A stretch of 64,000 bases of DNA from Conexibacter woesei DSM 14684 (GTDB lineage: Bacteria > Actinomycetota > Thermoleophilia > Solirubrobacterales > Solirubrobacteraceae), in assembly GCF_000025265.1 (NCBI RefSeq), contig NC_013739.1, positions 4,016,001 through 4,080,000 on the forward strand, given 5' to 3'. The notes beneath the pieces are model-generated. The model was given only the letters and a program-made list of their open reading frames with translations, was not told the origin of the DNA and searched no databases. Of this stretch, positions 42,012-50,644 are shown in pieces. Position 1 is the first letter of the stretch, and every line of letters starts with the position of its first letter. The position numbers and the translations under genes were made by a program.

Positions 42012-43274
42012 ATGAGCAGGTCGCGCACAGCCCTCGCCGCAGCCGTCGTCACGACGGCGCTGCTCGTCGGCGCCGCATCAGCCCAGGCCGCCCCAGCGAG
42101 AGTGAGGCTCGGGCCGGAGGGCTCCGCGTTCTACGACCCGCCGAAGACGCTGCCGGCCGGCAAGCCGGGAACGCTGATCTGGGCGCGGCCGATCCAGGCG
42201 CCGAAGGGCGCGCAGGCGTGGAAGGTGCTCTACAAGTCGAAGGTCGTGGGCGGCAAGACGGTCGCGGTCTCCGGGCTCGTGATCGCCCCGAAGGGCAAGG
42301 CACCCAAGCGCGGCCGGCCCGTCGTCGCCTGGGCGCACGGGACGCTGGGCGGCGCGCGCGGATGCGCGCCCTCGATCCCTGACAACCCGGCCCGCAACCT
42401 CGAGGACTACTACACCTACACGAGCGAGTACTCGATCGACGTCGGCGTGCCCGCCCTCTCGCAGCTGCTGAAGGCGGGCTACGTCGTGACCGCGACCGAC
42501 TACCAGGGGCTCGGCACGCCGGGCGTGCATCAGTACACGGTCGGGACGACCGAGGCGAACAACGTGCTCGACTCGGTCAAGGCCGCCAAGCAGCTCCCGC
42601 AGAGCGGGACGAGCAACGACGTCGTCGTGCTCGGCTGGTCCCAGGGCGGCGGCGCCGCGATCTTCGCCGGCCAGTCCGCCGCGTCGTCGTACGCCAAGCC
42701 GCTGCGCCTGCTCGGGATCGCGGCGCTCGCGCCAGCCGCGAACACCGCGCCCGACATCGAGGGCCTCGTCGAGCCCGGACCGACCTCGACGCTGTCCCCG
42801 TCCGTGAGCGCGGTGCAGCAGCTCAACGCCTTCCGCGGCTTCGCCGCCGCCTATCCGAACCTGAGCATGGGCGACGTCGTGTCGACCGCCGGTCAGCAGC
42901 CGCTGCGGGCGTTGGGCATCCAGTGCACGATCCACCTCGGCGACGTCGTCCAGGAGCTGGGCGTCGACCCCGCGACGTTCTTCAAGCGCCCGATACCGGC
43001 CGAGTGGAGACAGCGCTTCCAGGAGAACACGGCCGGCAACCAGACGACGGTCGCGCCGGTGCTGACGATGCAGGGCACCGCCGACACGGTCGTCAACCCG
43101 AACGGCACGACCCAGTACATCCAGCGCGCGTGCAGATTCGGCCAGCCGGTCGAGTACTCGACCTACCCGGGCGCGACGCACCAGACGATCCCGTTCGCCG
43201 CGCAGCGCGAGTACGTGTCGTGGATCGCCGACCGCTTCGCCGGCAGGAGAGCGCCGTCGAACTGCCCGACGTAG
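42012..43274 (+). CDS. Secreted LIP-family triacylglycerol lipase
   Basis: A 420-residue exported alpha/beta hydrolase of the secretory lipase (LIP) family. Residues 1-27 are a signal peptide (AAAVVTTALLVGAASAQAA). The oxyanion region lies in VVAWAHGTLGGARGCAPS, the nucleophile Ser in VLGWSQGGGAA, Asp in MQGTADTVVNP and His in YPGATHQTIPF, so the triad is intact. ATG 42012 follows GGAGAG. Several AGA codons occur, as in other exported genes. It stands alone next to the decayed hydrolase. Confidence 0.88.
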   Translation: MSRSRTALAAAVVTTALLVGAASAQAAPARVRLGPEGSAFYDPPKTLPAGKPGTLIWARPIQAPKGAQAWKVLYKSKVVGGKTVAVSGLVIAPKGKAPKRGRPVVAWAHGTLGGARGCAPSIPDNPARNLEDYYTYTSEYSIDVGVPALSQLLKAGYVVTATDYQGLGTPGVHQYTVGTTEANNVLDSVKAAKQLPQSGTSNDVVVLGWSQGGGAAIFAGQSAASSYAKPLRLLGIAALAPAANTAPDIEGLVEPGPTSTLSPSVSAVQQLNAFRGFAAAYPNLSMGDVVSTAGQQPLRALGIQCTIHLGDVVQELGVDPATFFKRPIPAEWRQRFQENTAGNQTTVAPVLTMQGTADTVVNPNGTTQYIQRACRFGQPVEYSTYPGATHQTIPFAAQREYVSWIADRFAGRRAPSNCPT

Positions 43275-43286
43275 CAGCGTCGGCGC

Positions 43287-43745
43287 TCAGTGCGGGATCG
43301 GACCGGCGACCTGGCGCGTGGCGGCGTTCAGCCGGTTCCACAGGTTGACGGTCGCGATCCCGAGGACGAGTGCCGCGAGCGCCGGCTCGTCGTAGTGGCG
43401 CGCGGCCTCGTCCCAGACTTCGTCGGCGACGGCGTCGGCGCGGTCGCTCAGCCGCGTGACCGCCTCCGCGAGCGAGAGCGCGGCGCGCTCGGCGTCGGTG
43501 AAGTACGGCGCCTCGCGCCAGGCGGCGACGGCGAACATCCGCTCGTCGGTCTCGCCCGCCTTGCGCAGGTCGCGGGCGTGCATGTCGACGCAGAGGCTGC
43601 AGCCGTTGATCTGGCTCGCGCGCAGGTGGACGAGCTCGAGCGTGCGTGCGTCGACGCCGTTGTCTCTGGTGGTGGCGCCGAGGGCGAGCAGCGCCTGCAT
43701 CGCGCCGGGCACCGCCATCGCCGGGTTTGTCATCCGTGGTTCCAT
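43287..43745 (-). CDS. Carboxymuconolactone decarboxylase/AhpD-like protein, ECF41 partner
   Basis: A 152-residue cytoplasmic helical protein with the AhpD-type redox motif in INGCSLCVDMHARDL and the proton-relay Glu/His nearby. ATG 43745 follows AGGAG. It is divergent from the ECF41-type sigma gene 75 bp away; ECF41 factors are known to sit beside and drive such carboxymuconolactone decarboxylase/oxidoreductase genes. A TGTCACA element lies upstream of it. Physiological substrate unknown; peroxide or redox stress is the usual guess. Confidence 0.87.
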   Translation of the reverse strand: MEPRMTNPAMAVPGAMQALLALGATTRDNGVDARTLELVHLRASQINGCSLCVDMHARDLRKAGETDERMFAVAAWREAPYFTDAERAALSLAEAVTRLSDRADAVADEVWDEAARHYDEPALAALVLGIATVNLWNRLNAATRQVAGPIPH

Positions 43746-43756
43746 GGTCTCGCTCC

Positions 43757-43818
43757 TGTCACATCGTCTGGATTCGATCGGTCAACGAGGTGACACGGAG
43801 CGACGAAGGAATGTGACA
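43757..43818. promoter_or_regulatory. Divergent ECF41-type promoter elements
   Basis: TGTCACA at 43757-43763 (plus strand) is followed after 16 bases by GGTC, and TGTCACA read on the minus strand at 43818-43812 is followed after 16 bases by TGTC. The published ECF41 consensus is TGTCACA-N16-CGTC, so both directions match the -35 fully and the -10 in 3 of 4 bases. This would give autoregulation of the sigma gene and control of its partner. Confidence 0.65.
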
Positions 43819-43819
43819 A

Positions 43820-44713
43820 ATGGATGATCACGAGTGGATCGCAGAGCAGTTCGAGGGGCAGCGGCGCCACCTGAACGCCGTCGCTTACCGGATGCTCGGC
43901 TCGCGCAGCGAGGCCGACGACGCCGTCCAGGAGGCGTGGCTGCGAGCCAGCCGCGCCGGCGCCGACGAGGTCGAGAACCTCGGCGGCTGGCTGACGACGA
44001 TCGTCGCGCGCGTCTGCCTGAACATGCTGCGGTCCCGCCGGACGCGGCACGAGGTGCCGCTGGAGGAGCCCGAGCACGTGCGTGTGCCGGACCCGCTCGT
44101 CAGCCGCGCCGAGGGCCACGATCCCGAGCAGGCGGCGCTGCTCGCCGACTCGGTCGGGCTCGCGCTGCTCGTCGTGCTCGAGACGCTCGGGCCCGCCGAA
44201 CGGCTCGCGTTCGTGCTGCACGACCTGTTCGGCATGCCGTTCGACGAGATCGCCCCGATCGTCGACCGCTCCCCGGCCGCGACGCGCCAGCTCGCCAGCC
44301 GCGCCCGCCGCCGCGTCCGCGGCGCCGCCCCGGCGCCCGATCCCGACCTCGCACGTCAGCGCGTCGCCGTCGACGCCTTCTTCGCCGCCGCCCGCGACGG
44401 CGACTTCGACGCGCTCGTCGCCGTGCTCGACCCCGACGTCGTCCTGCGCACCGACGGCGGCCTCACCCGCGGCGCCTCGGTCGTGGTCCGCGGCGCCGAG
44501 GCGGTCGCCGGCCGCGCACGCGCGTATGCGCGGATTTCCGCGTCCGTGCACCCAGCGCTCGTCAACGGCGCCGCGGGCGTCGTCGTCGTCGCCTCCGGCC
44601 GCCCGTTCTCGATCATGGGCTTCACCGTCGCCGACGACAGGATCGTCGCGATCGACGCGCTCTCAGACCCCGCCCGCCTCGCCCAGCTCGACCTGACGGC
44701 GTTCGGGGTGTAG
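43820..44713 (+). CDS. ECF41-family (SigJ-like) RNA polymerase sigma factor
   Basis: A 297-residue sigma factor. Sigma region 2 (EGQRRHLNAVAYRMLGSRSE, ADDAVQEAWLR) and region 4 (ERLAFVLHDLFGMPFDEIAP, with SPAATRQLASRARRRV) are followed by a SnoaL-like C-terminal domain at about 180-295 (AVDAFFAAARDGDFDALVAV) containing VLRTDGGL, the ECF41 DGG motif region. In this group the C-terminal domain replaces an anti-sigma factor and tunes activity. The divergent partner gene and the TGTCACA elements agree. Confidence 0.9.
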   Translation: MDDHEWIAEQFEGQRRHLNAVAYRMLGSRSEADDAVQEAWLRASRAGADEVENLGGWLTTIVARVCLNMLRSRRTRHEVPLEEPEHVRVPDPLVSRAEGHDPEQAALLADSVGLALLVVLETLGPAERLAFVLHDLFGMPFDEIAPIVDRSPAATRQLASRARRRVRGAAPAPDPDLARQRVAVDAFFAAARDGDFDALVAVLDPDVVLRTDGGLTRGASVVVRGAEAVAGRARAYARISASVHPALVNGAAGVVVVASGRPFSIMGFTVADDRIVAIDALSDPARLAQLDLTAFGV

Positions 44714-44748
44714 GGCGGAGCGGTCGTGGGCCGTTCCCCGGAACGACA

Positions 44749-44774
44749 TCGACCCGCTCCGGAGAGCGGGTCGA
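44749..44774 (+). terminator. Hairpin after the sigma gene
   Basis: TCGACCCGCTC (44749-44759), loop CGGA, GAGCGGGTCGA (44764-44774): a perfect 11-bp stem 36 bp past the stop. No clear T tract follows. Confidence 0.7.
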
Positions 44775-44891
44775 GCGCGGGTGGTGAGCCCGGAACGCCT
44801 GACTAGCGTCGTTCGAGTCGAACCGGTCGATACCCGATCATTACTCTAGGAACGCGAGCGCGGACGCGCCACCCCGCGTGTGTGGCACTTC

Positions 44892-45371
44892 CTAAAGACC
44901 GGCCCGTGCGCGGAGTCGCTCGCCGAGCACGACGGTGTGCGGGAGGCGCGCGAGGGTGTGCGGGTCCGCGGTGATACCCGCGTGCCTGAGGGTGTCGGCC
45001 AGGTGCTGCCAGTGATCGGCTGCCATCTGCTCCTGCGTGCGTCCGCCGAACGGCTCGTCCGGGCCGACGACCGTGCGCGCAGTCGCCTCGACCTCCTCGA
45101 TCGACGGCGCGGCGCCGGCGCCGCGGGCGGAGCCGCCCGGCGATGTGCTCCAGCCGCGGTCGTCGAGCAGCGGCAGGCGGCGGCCGTCGGCGAGCACGGC
45201 GTCGTGACGCACGCGCACGGACAGCGCGGCGGCGGCACCAGCGGCACCAGCCGCACCAGCCGCACCAGCGGCGCCAGCGGCACCAGCGGCACCAGCCGCA
45301 CCGGCGGCGGCCGCGGCGCCCGCCTCGTCATCCAGCTCAGCCACGGTCTCCAGGCGCACGACGTCGGTCAT
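44892..45371 (-). CDS. Hypothetical protein with a (GAA)n glycine-alanine repeat
   Basis: A 159-residue cytoplasmic protein I do not recognise. Residues 1-15 are acidic (TDVVRLETVAELDDE), 16-50 are a run of Gly-Ala-Ala repeats encoded by a 9-bp DNA repeat, and the rest (LSVRVRHDAVLADGRRLPLL, IEEVEATARTVVGPDEPFGG, HWQHLADTLRHAGI) is soluble mixed helix and strand and looks conserved. It ends 178 bp from the sigma gene and is divergent from the ABC1 kinase gene with 47 bp between starts. Confidence 0.62.
   Translation of the reverse strand: MTDVVRLETVAELDDEAGAAAAAGAAGAAGAAGAAGAAGAAGAAGAAAALSVRVRHDAVLADGRRLPLLDDRGWSTSPGGSARGAGAAPSIEEVEATARTVVGPDEPFGGRTQEQMAADHWQHLADTLRHAGITADPHTLARLPHTVVLGERLRARAGL
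45234..45306 (-). repeat. 9-bp tandem repeat coding Gly-Ala-Ala
   Basis: About eight copies of a gcaccagcg/gcaccagcc type 9-mer on the plus strand. The unit length is a multiple of 3, so copy-number change keeps the frame of the 44892-45371 gene. Confidence 0.8.
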
Positions 45372-45418
45372 CGCCGCATCCTCTCAGGCCGCCGCGCGCG
45401 GACCGCTACGCTCGACCG

Positions 45419-46864
45419 GTGACCGCCGAGCCCGAGCCTGAGGACGACCCGCCGCCCGAGGCGGAGAAGCTGCCGACCGGCCGGCTCGCGCGGACCGCGC
45501 GGGTCGGCGGACTGGTCGCCGGGCAGGGCGTGCGCTGGGCCGGGATGCGGACCGCCAACCGGGTCCGCACGCCGGAGCGCGCCGCCGCGGCGCAGAGCGA
45601 TCGGACGGCGGCGCTCGTGCATCAGCTCGTCGACCAGCTCGGCCAGATGCGCGGCGCGGCGATGAAGGTCGGCCAGATGATCTCGATGGTCGAGTTCGAC
45701 GGGCTGCCCGAGGACCAGCAGGACGAGCTGCAGCGCAAGCTCGCCGCGCTCCGTGACGACGTGCCGCCGGTCCGCTTCGCCGACCTCGAGCAGCTGATGC
45801 GGAAGGAGCTCGGCGGCCCTCTCAAGCGGGTCTTCTCCGACTTCGACGAGCGTGCCTTCGCCGCCGCCTCGATCGGGCAGGTCCACCGCGCCACCACCGT
45901 CGACGGCGACGACGTCGTCGTCAAGGTCCAGTATCCCGGCGTCGCGGAGGCGGTCGAGACCGACCTGCGCAACGCGACGCTGCTGCTGCCGCTCGTCAAG
46001 CGGCTCGCACCGGGGCTCGACGCAAAGGCGCTCGCCGCCGAGATGCGCGAGCGGATCGGCGAGGAGCTCGACTACGAGCTGGAGGCGCAGAACCACCGCC
46101 GCATCGAGCGGCTGCTGCGCGGGCATCCGTTCGCGCGCGTCCCGCGCGTCCGCACCGATCTCTCGACGCAGCGCGTGCTGGTGTCCGAGTACGTCGCGGG
46201 CGAGCGCTTCGAGGAGGTCCGCCGCGACGGCGAGGCCGAGCGCGACCGCTACGGCGAGATCGTGTTCCGCTTCTTCTTCGGGCTGCTCTACCGCGACCGG
46301 ATCGTCCTCGGCGACCCGCACCCCGGCAACTACCTGCTGTGCCCCGACGGCCGCGTCTGCTTCCTCGACTTCGGCCTCGTCCGCGACGTCGGCGCCGACC
46401 GGATCGACGGCGAGCGCGGGATAGCGCTCGCCGTCCGCGACAAGGACGCCGCGGCGCTGAAGACGGCGCTGCGCACTGCGGGCTACCTGCCCGGGGATCG
46501 CGCCGACGCGGTCGACGCCGACTGGGCGCTGAAGCTGATGCGGATGGCGATCAAGTGGTACGCCGTCCCCGGCGTCCGCCGCTTCTCACCCGAGGACGCG
46601 CGCAACGCCCGCGAGCGCCCCGACCGCCCGCGCCCCGACGCCGAGCAGCGCGCGGCGACCAAGACGCAGATGAACCAGTTCACGCTCCCGCCCGAGGCGC
46701 TCCTGATCCGCCGGATGCACGGCATCGTCGCGATCGTCCTCTCGCAGCTGCGCGCGGGCGCGGACTGGGGCGCGATCGCCGCCGAGTATCTCCACGGCGC
46801 CCCGCCGGCGACGCCGCTCGGCGAGGCCGAGGCCGCCTTCTTCGCCGGCCGCCGCGCCGCCTGA
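45419..46864 (+). CDS. ABC1/UbiB-family atypical kinase
   Basis: A 481-residue protein of the UbiB/COQ8 family, ATPases linked to isoprenoid quinone synthesis. Signatures are the KxGQ helix MRGAAMKVGQMISM, the alanine-rich loop AAASIGQVHRA, VVVKVQYPG, the catalytic GDPHPGNYLL and metal site FLDFGLV. GTG 45419 begins a short acidic leader; no ATG in frame precedes the conserved part. No clear membrane helix at the C-terminus. Substrate unproven, as for the whole family. Confidence 0.88.
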   Translation: MTAEPEPEDDPPPEAEKLPTGRLARTARVGGLVAGQGVRWAGMRTANRVRTPERAAAAQSDRTAALVHQLVDQLGQMRGAAMKVGQMISMVEFDGLPEDQQDELQRKLAALRDDVPPVRFADLEQLMRKELGGPLKRVFSDFDERAFAAASIGQVHRATTVDGDDVVVKVQYPGVAEAVETDLRNATLLLPLVKRLAPGLDAKALAAEMRERIGEELDYELEAQNHRRIERLLRGHPFARVPRVRTDLSTQRVLVSEYVAGERFEEVRRDGEAERDRYGEIVFRFFFGLLYRDRIVLGDPHPGNYLLCPDGRVCFLDFGLVRDVGADRIDGERGIALAVRDKDAAALKTALRTAGYLPGDRADAVDADWALKLMRMAIKWYAVPGVRRFSPEDARNARERPDRPRPDAEQRAATKTQMNQFTLPPEALLIRRMHGIVAIVLSQLRAGADWGAIAAEYLHGAPPATPLGEAEAAFFAGRRAA

Positions 46865-46876
46865 CGGCGCGGCCGC

Positions 46877-48436
46877 TCAGGAGACGAGGCCGTGGCGCAT
46901 CGCGTAGAGCGTCGCCTCGGCGCGCGAGGAGACGCCGAGCTTGCCGTACACGCACTCGACGTGGTTGCGCGCCGTCTTCTCCGCGATCACCAGCTCGCCC
47001 GCCACCTCGCGCGCCGAGGCGCCGCGGGCGACGAGCACCAGGACCTCCAGCTCGCGTGCCGTCAACCCCGCCGGCCGCGCCCGCGACCGCGCCGTCGCGC
47101 GGCGGTGGCCGGCGGCGGCGAGCACGTCCTCGACCGCGTCGCCGTCGAGCCGGCCGGCGCGCACGTCGCCGCGCAGCTCGGCGGCGGCCGCGTCCGGTTC
47201 GAGCGGCGGCCGGTAGGGCCGCGGCTCGCTCATCGCCTGGCACGCGTCCGCCGCGGCGAGGATGCGCGCCGCCGGTGACAGCGCGGCGCCGGTGAGCCCG
47301 CGGTGATAGCCGGAGCCGTCGAGGCGCTCGTGGTCGCAGGCGGCGATCGCCCCCAGGCGCGCGAGCGCCGGTGAGCGGGCGAGCATGCGCTCGGTGTAGT
47401 ACGGATGCAGGCGCACGCGCTCGCGCTCGGCGTCGGTCAGCGGTCCCGGCTTGTCCCAGATCGTCGTCGGGATGCCGATCCGCCCGAGGTCGTGGACCAG
47501 TGCAGCGCTGCGGACGGCGCCGATCTCCTCCGGCGGGAGCCCCGCCGAGGCCGCGGCCCGCCCGGCGAGCGCGGAGACGCCGCGCGAGTGGCCGGCGAAC
47601 CACGGCGACTTGAGATCGGTGAAGTCGGCCACCGCTTCGAGCGCCTCGTCGAGGCGCTCGGCGGTCAGCAGGCGGCCGGGCCCCGGCTCGGCGCGCAGGA
47701 CGGCGTCCCAGCTCGGCTCGTCTTCGAGCGGGCCGAGCAGCGCGTCCGCGTGGTCGCAGAACGCGGTGACGAGCAGCGGGTCGAGCTGGCCGCCGGCGCG
47801 CTCCCGGGCAACCTTCACCGCCGCCTCCACCCCGCCGTCGCGGTGGTGCACCTCGACGATGTCGGCGAGCTGGACGAGCCGCACCGCGACGGGCAGCTCG
47901 TCGCCGGCGACGCCCTTCGGCAGGCCCTTGCCGTCCCAGCGCGCGAAGACCAGGCGCAGCGGTCCGGAGATCTCCGGACCGAGCCCGAGCCGCTGCGCCA
48001 TCTGCGACGCGACCTGGCAGTGCGTCGTCATCGCCGCCGCGACGTCGCGCCCGTTGGTCGCGACGAGCGACGCCGCCATCCGCGCGCGGCGCAGCGGCGG
48101 CCGGCCGCTGCCGACGCGGCGCAGCAGGAACCCCAGCATCGGCAGCCCGCCGCGGTCGACGGCGTAGCTCTGCGCCCGCAGCGCGATGTCGTCGCCGAAC
48201 AGCCCCGCGAGCTCGTGCGAGTCCGCGGTGCAGCCGACCCACGCCAGCAGCGCGACGTAGTACGCCGCCGCCTGGTCGTCGTCGCCGGCGCCGACCGCCG
48301 CGCCGAGCGCGACGGCGATCCGGCACTGGCGCAGCACGTGCTCCTGCGGCAGCCCCAGCCCGAGGTCGGTCGCGAGCGAGAGCGCCCCGATCAGCTCGGC
48401 CAGTCGCAGCGGCTGGGCGAGACACGGTTCGCGCAC
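46877..48436 (-). CDS. HD-domain protein with C-terminal LuxR-type DNA-binding domain
   Basis: A 519-residue regulator. The first about 290 residues are an HD-like region with CFARWDGKGLP-type spacing (LVFARWDGKGLPKGVAGD) but incomplete metal ligands. A second HD-GYP-like part follows (LVHDLGRIGIPTTIWDKPGP, CDHERLDGSGYHRG). The last 65 residues are a LuxR helix-turn-helix (LTARELEVLVLVARGASARE, AEKTARNHVECVYGKLG). It probably links a nucleotide or c-di-GMP-type signal to transcription. GTG 48436 is preferred (VREPCLAQPLRLAEL); the ATG at 48496 adds an unlikely Pro/Arg leader. Confidence 0.8.
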   Translation of the reverse strand: MREPCLAQPLRLAELIGALSLATDLGLGLPQEHVLRQCRIAVALGAAVGAGDDDQAAAYYVALLAWVGCTADSHELAGLFGDDIALRAQSYAVDRGGLPMLGFLLRRVGSGRPPLRRARMAASLVATNGRDVAAAMTTHCQVASQMAQRLGLGPEISGPLRLVFARWDGKGLPKGVAGDELPVAVRLVQLADIVEVHHRDGGVEAAVKVARERAGGQLDPLLVTAFCDHADALLGPLEDEPSWDAVLRAEPGPGRLLTAERLDEALEAVADFTDLKSPWFAGHSRGVSALAGRAAASAGLPPEEIGAVRSAALVHDLGRIGIPTTIWDKPGPLTDAERERVRLHPYYTERMLARSPALARLGAIAACDHERLDGSGYHRGLTGAALSPAARILAAADACQAMSEPRPYRPPLEPDAAAAELRGDVRAGRLDGDAVEDVLAAAGHRRATARSRARPAGLTARELEVLVLVARGASAREVAGELVIAEKTARNHVECVYGKLGVSSRAEATLYAMRHGLVS

Positions 48437-48552
48437 GCAGCAAGCGTAGATGGTGCGGATGCGCCGACACGGCGGGAGATGAGGCGAACGCCCCACGCCG
48501 CGCGGCAGCGCGCGCCGTACGGTCGGTGGACAACCAACCCGAAACGGACGCG

Positions 48553-48924
48553 ATGACCGAGCGCAACGCAGATGTCGTGATCAATCTCGCCACCGGGCAC
48601 GAGGACGCCGAGCGCGTGACCGTCGCCTTCCTCGTGGCGACGGCCGCGCTGGCGAAGGGCAGACAGGTGACGATGTTCCTCACCAAAGAGGCCGTCCGCC
48701 TCGGCCTGCCCGGCTACGGCGAGGCGATCGAGGTCTCAGGCGCCCCGCCCGTCGCGCGGCTCCTGAGCCAGTTCGCCGACGGCGGCGGCGAGCTGCTCGT
48801 CTGCCCGATCTGCTTCAGCGGCCGGCAGCTCGACGAAGCGGCGCTGGTGCCGAACGCCGTGCTGGGAGGCGCCACGCCGCTGTTCGACCGGATCGGCGAC
48901 GGCGCGACCGTCTTCAGCTACTGA
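48553..48924 (+). CDS. DsrE-family protein
   Basis: A 123-residue cytoplasmic protein with the DsrE/DsrF fold (VVINLATGHEDAERVTVAFL, KGRQVTMFLTKEAVRLGLPG) and a Cys pair in LVCPICFSGRQ at the position of the family's sulfur-carrying cysteine. DsrE-like proteins relay sulfur or act in stress; the role here is unknown. ATG 48553 with GGACG upstream is preferred over a GTG at 48526. Confidence 0.8.
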   Translation: MTERNADVVINLATGHEDAERVTVAFLVATAALAKGRQVTMFLTKEAVRLGLPGYGEAIEVSGAPPVARLLSQFADGGGELLVCPICFSGRQLDEAALVPNAVLGGATPLFDRIGDGATVFSY

Positions 48925-48935
48925 CGCGCCGCGGC

Positions 48936-49928
48936 TCAGCGCGCCGCCAGCGATCCGAGCCAGTCGAGCAGCAGCCGGTTGACCTCGTCGGGACGCTCCT
49001 GCTGGAGCCAGTGGCCGCAGCCGTCGAGCAGGTGCGAGGAGACGAGGCCGGGCAGAGTCGCGGGGAACGCCGCGATCGCGTCGGCCATCCACGTCGTGGA
49101 CGGGTCCAACGCGCCGCCGATGAACAGCGACGGCTGGCGGATCGGCGCGCCGTCCCAGGCGGCGAGGTCCTCCCAGTCGCGGTCGAAGTTGCGGTAGCGC
49201 GCGAGCGCGCCCGCGAACCCGGTCTCCTCGAACTCCTGCGCGCTGCCGTCCAGTTCGTCGGGCGAAAGCCACGCCGGCAGCGCGCCGGCCGGGAAGCGGT
49301 CGCGCATCGCTCTGCCGGGCGGCACGAAGGCATAGGCGCCGCCGGCGGCTCCCATCGTGTCGGCCGACAGCGCGGCGTAGAAGCCGGCCAGCCAGCCGCG
49401 GACGTCGCGCTCGATCTCCGCCTCCGCGACGCCCGGCTCCTGGAACCAGCTGACGTAGAACTGCTCGTCGCCGCCGATCTGCGCGAACGCGTCGGTCGGG
49501 CGCGGGCCGCCGCGCGGCGTGTACGGGACGCCGAGCAGCCCGACGGCGGTGAAGACGTCCGGCCGCAGCAGCGCCGAGTTGGCGGCGATCGACGCGCCGA
49601 CGTCGTGGCCGACGACGATCGCGGTCTCCTCGCCGAGCGCCCGCACGACGGCGACGTCGTCGGCGACGTGCGCGAGCATCCGGCAGTCCGCGACCGCCGC
49701 CGGCTGTGACGAACCGCCGTAGCCGCGCAGGTCGAGCGCGACGGCGCGGTAGCCGGCCGCCGCGAGCGCCGGCAGCTGGCGGCGCCACGCGCGCCACGAC
49801 TCGGGGAAGCCGTGGAGCAGCAGCACGAGCGGGCCGGTGCCCTGCTCGACGAGGTGGATGCGGCCGCCGGGGACGTCCACCAGCCGGTGCGTCGGCTCGA
49901 GCTCGGTCAGTTCTGTGGGCTGTGACAT
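48936..49928 (-). CDS. Epoxide hydrolase-like alpha/beta hydrolase
   Basis: A 330-residue hydrolase with oxyanion HGFPESWRAWRRQLPAL, nucleophile Asp in VVGHDVGASIA (GHDVG, as in soluble epoxide hydrolases), a cap region with a Tyr-rich stretch and catalytic His in LLDGCGHWLQQERP. ATG 49928 has GGAG 7 bases upstream; ATG 49934 is too close to it. It is divergent from an XRE-cupin regulator 36 bp away, a likely controller. Confidence 0.88.
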   Translation of the reverse strand: MSQPTELTELEPTHRLVDVPGGRIHLVEQGTGPLVLLLHGFPESWRAWRRQLPALAAAGYRAVALDLRGYGGSSQPAAVADCRMLAHVADDVAVVRALGEETAIVVGHDVGASIAANSALLRPDVFTAVGLLGVPYTPRGGPRPTDAFAQIGGDEQFYVSWFQEPGVAEAEIERDVRGWLAGFYAALSADTMGAAGGAYAFVPPGRAMRDRFPAGALPAWLSPDELDGSAQEFEETGFAGALARYRNFDRDWEDLAAWDGAPIRQPSLFIGGALDPSTTWMADAIAAFPATLPGLVSSHLLDGCGHWLQQERPDEVNRLLLDWLGSLAAR

Positions 49929-49963
49929 GTGCATGCTCCTTCGCGGTGTCTACGCTCTCCAGT

Positions 49964-50569
49964 GTGGCTGAGCGATCCCGTCACGGAAGACCATTTGCCG
50001 CGCCGGCAAACGAGCACACGTCCTCGCAAGCGGACGACGACGTCGAGGAGCGCGTCCGCGGGCGCCTGCGGCAGCTGCGTGACGAGCGCGGGCTGACGCT
50101 CGCCGAGGTCGCGTTCGCCGCCGGCATGGCGACCTCGACGTTGAGCCGGCTGGAGACCGGCGCGCGCCGGCTCACGCTCGCCCACCTGCCTGCGCTCGCC
50201 CGCGCCCTCGGGATCGCGACCGACGAGCTGGTCGCCGCGCCGCGCCGCGCCGTCGCGCCGGACCGCAGCCCCTGGACGACGGCCGACGGCGTGACGTTCG
50301 TGCCCCTGACCGAGCCGGGGGACGGCCCGCGCGTCTGCCGGCTGCTGCTCCCCGCCGGCCTCCACCACCCCGCTCCGAAGACGCACGAGGGCCACCAGCG
50401 GCTGCACGTGATCGACGGCCGGCTGCGCCTGGTGCTCGGCGGGAAGGAGCAGATCCTCGCGCCGGGCGATTCGACCGAGTTCAGCACCTGGCTGCCGCAC
50501 TGCTCGAGCGCCGTCGAGGAGCCCGTCGAGCTGCTCGTGATCTTCGACCCGCTCCACACGCGCGGCTGA
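49964..50569 (+). CDS. XRE-family regulator with C-terminal cupin domain
   Basis: A 201-residue transcription factor. The helix-turn-helix lies at about 33-87 (RQLRDERGLTLAEVAFAAGM, STLSRLETGARRLTLAHLPA) and the cupin sensor at about 115-195 (THEGHQRLHVIDGRLRLVLG, LAPGDSTEFSTWLPHCSS). GTG 49964 is the only start that keeps the gene clear of the divergent hydrolase. It likely represses the adjacent epoxide hydrolase gene and itself; operator not identified. Confidence 0.87.
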   Translation: MAERSRHGRPFAAPANEHTSSQADDDVEERVRGRLRQLRDERGLTLAEVAFAAGMATSTLSRLETGARRLTLAHLPALARALGIATDELVAAPRRAVAPDRSPWTTADGVTFVPLTEPGDGPRVCRLLLPAGLHHPAPKTHEGHQRLHVIDGRLRLVLGGKEQILAPGDSTEFSTWLPHCSSAVEEPVELLVIFDPLHTRG

Positions 50570-50644
50570 GCCGCTCGCGGCGAGGCGGCGCCGGGTTCAG
50601 CCGCCGCCAGGCGCGGAGCCAGCGCGGCTGGCAGCGCGGGCCGC

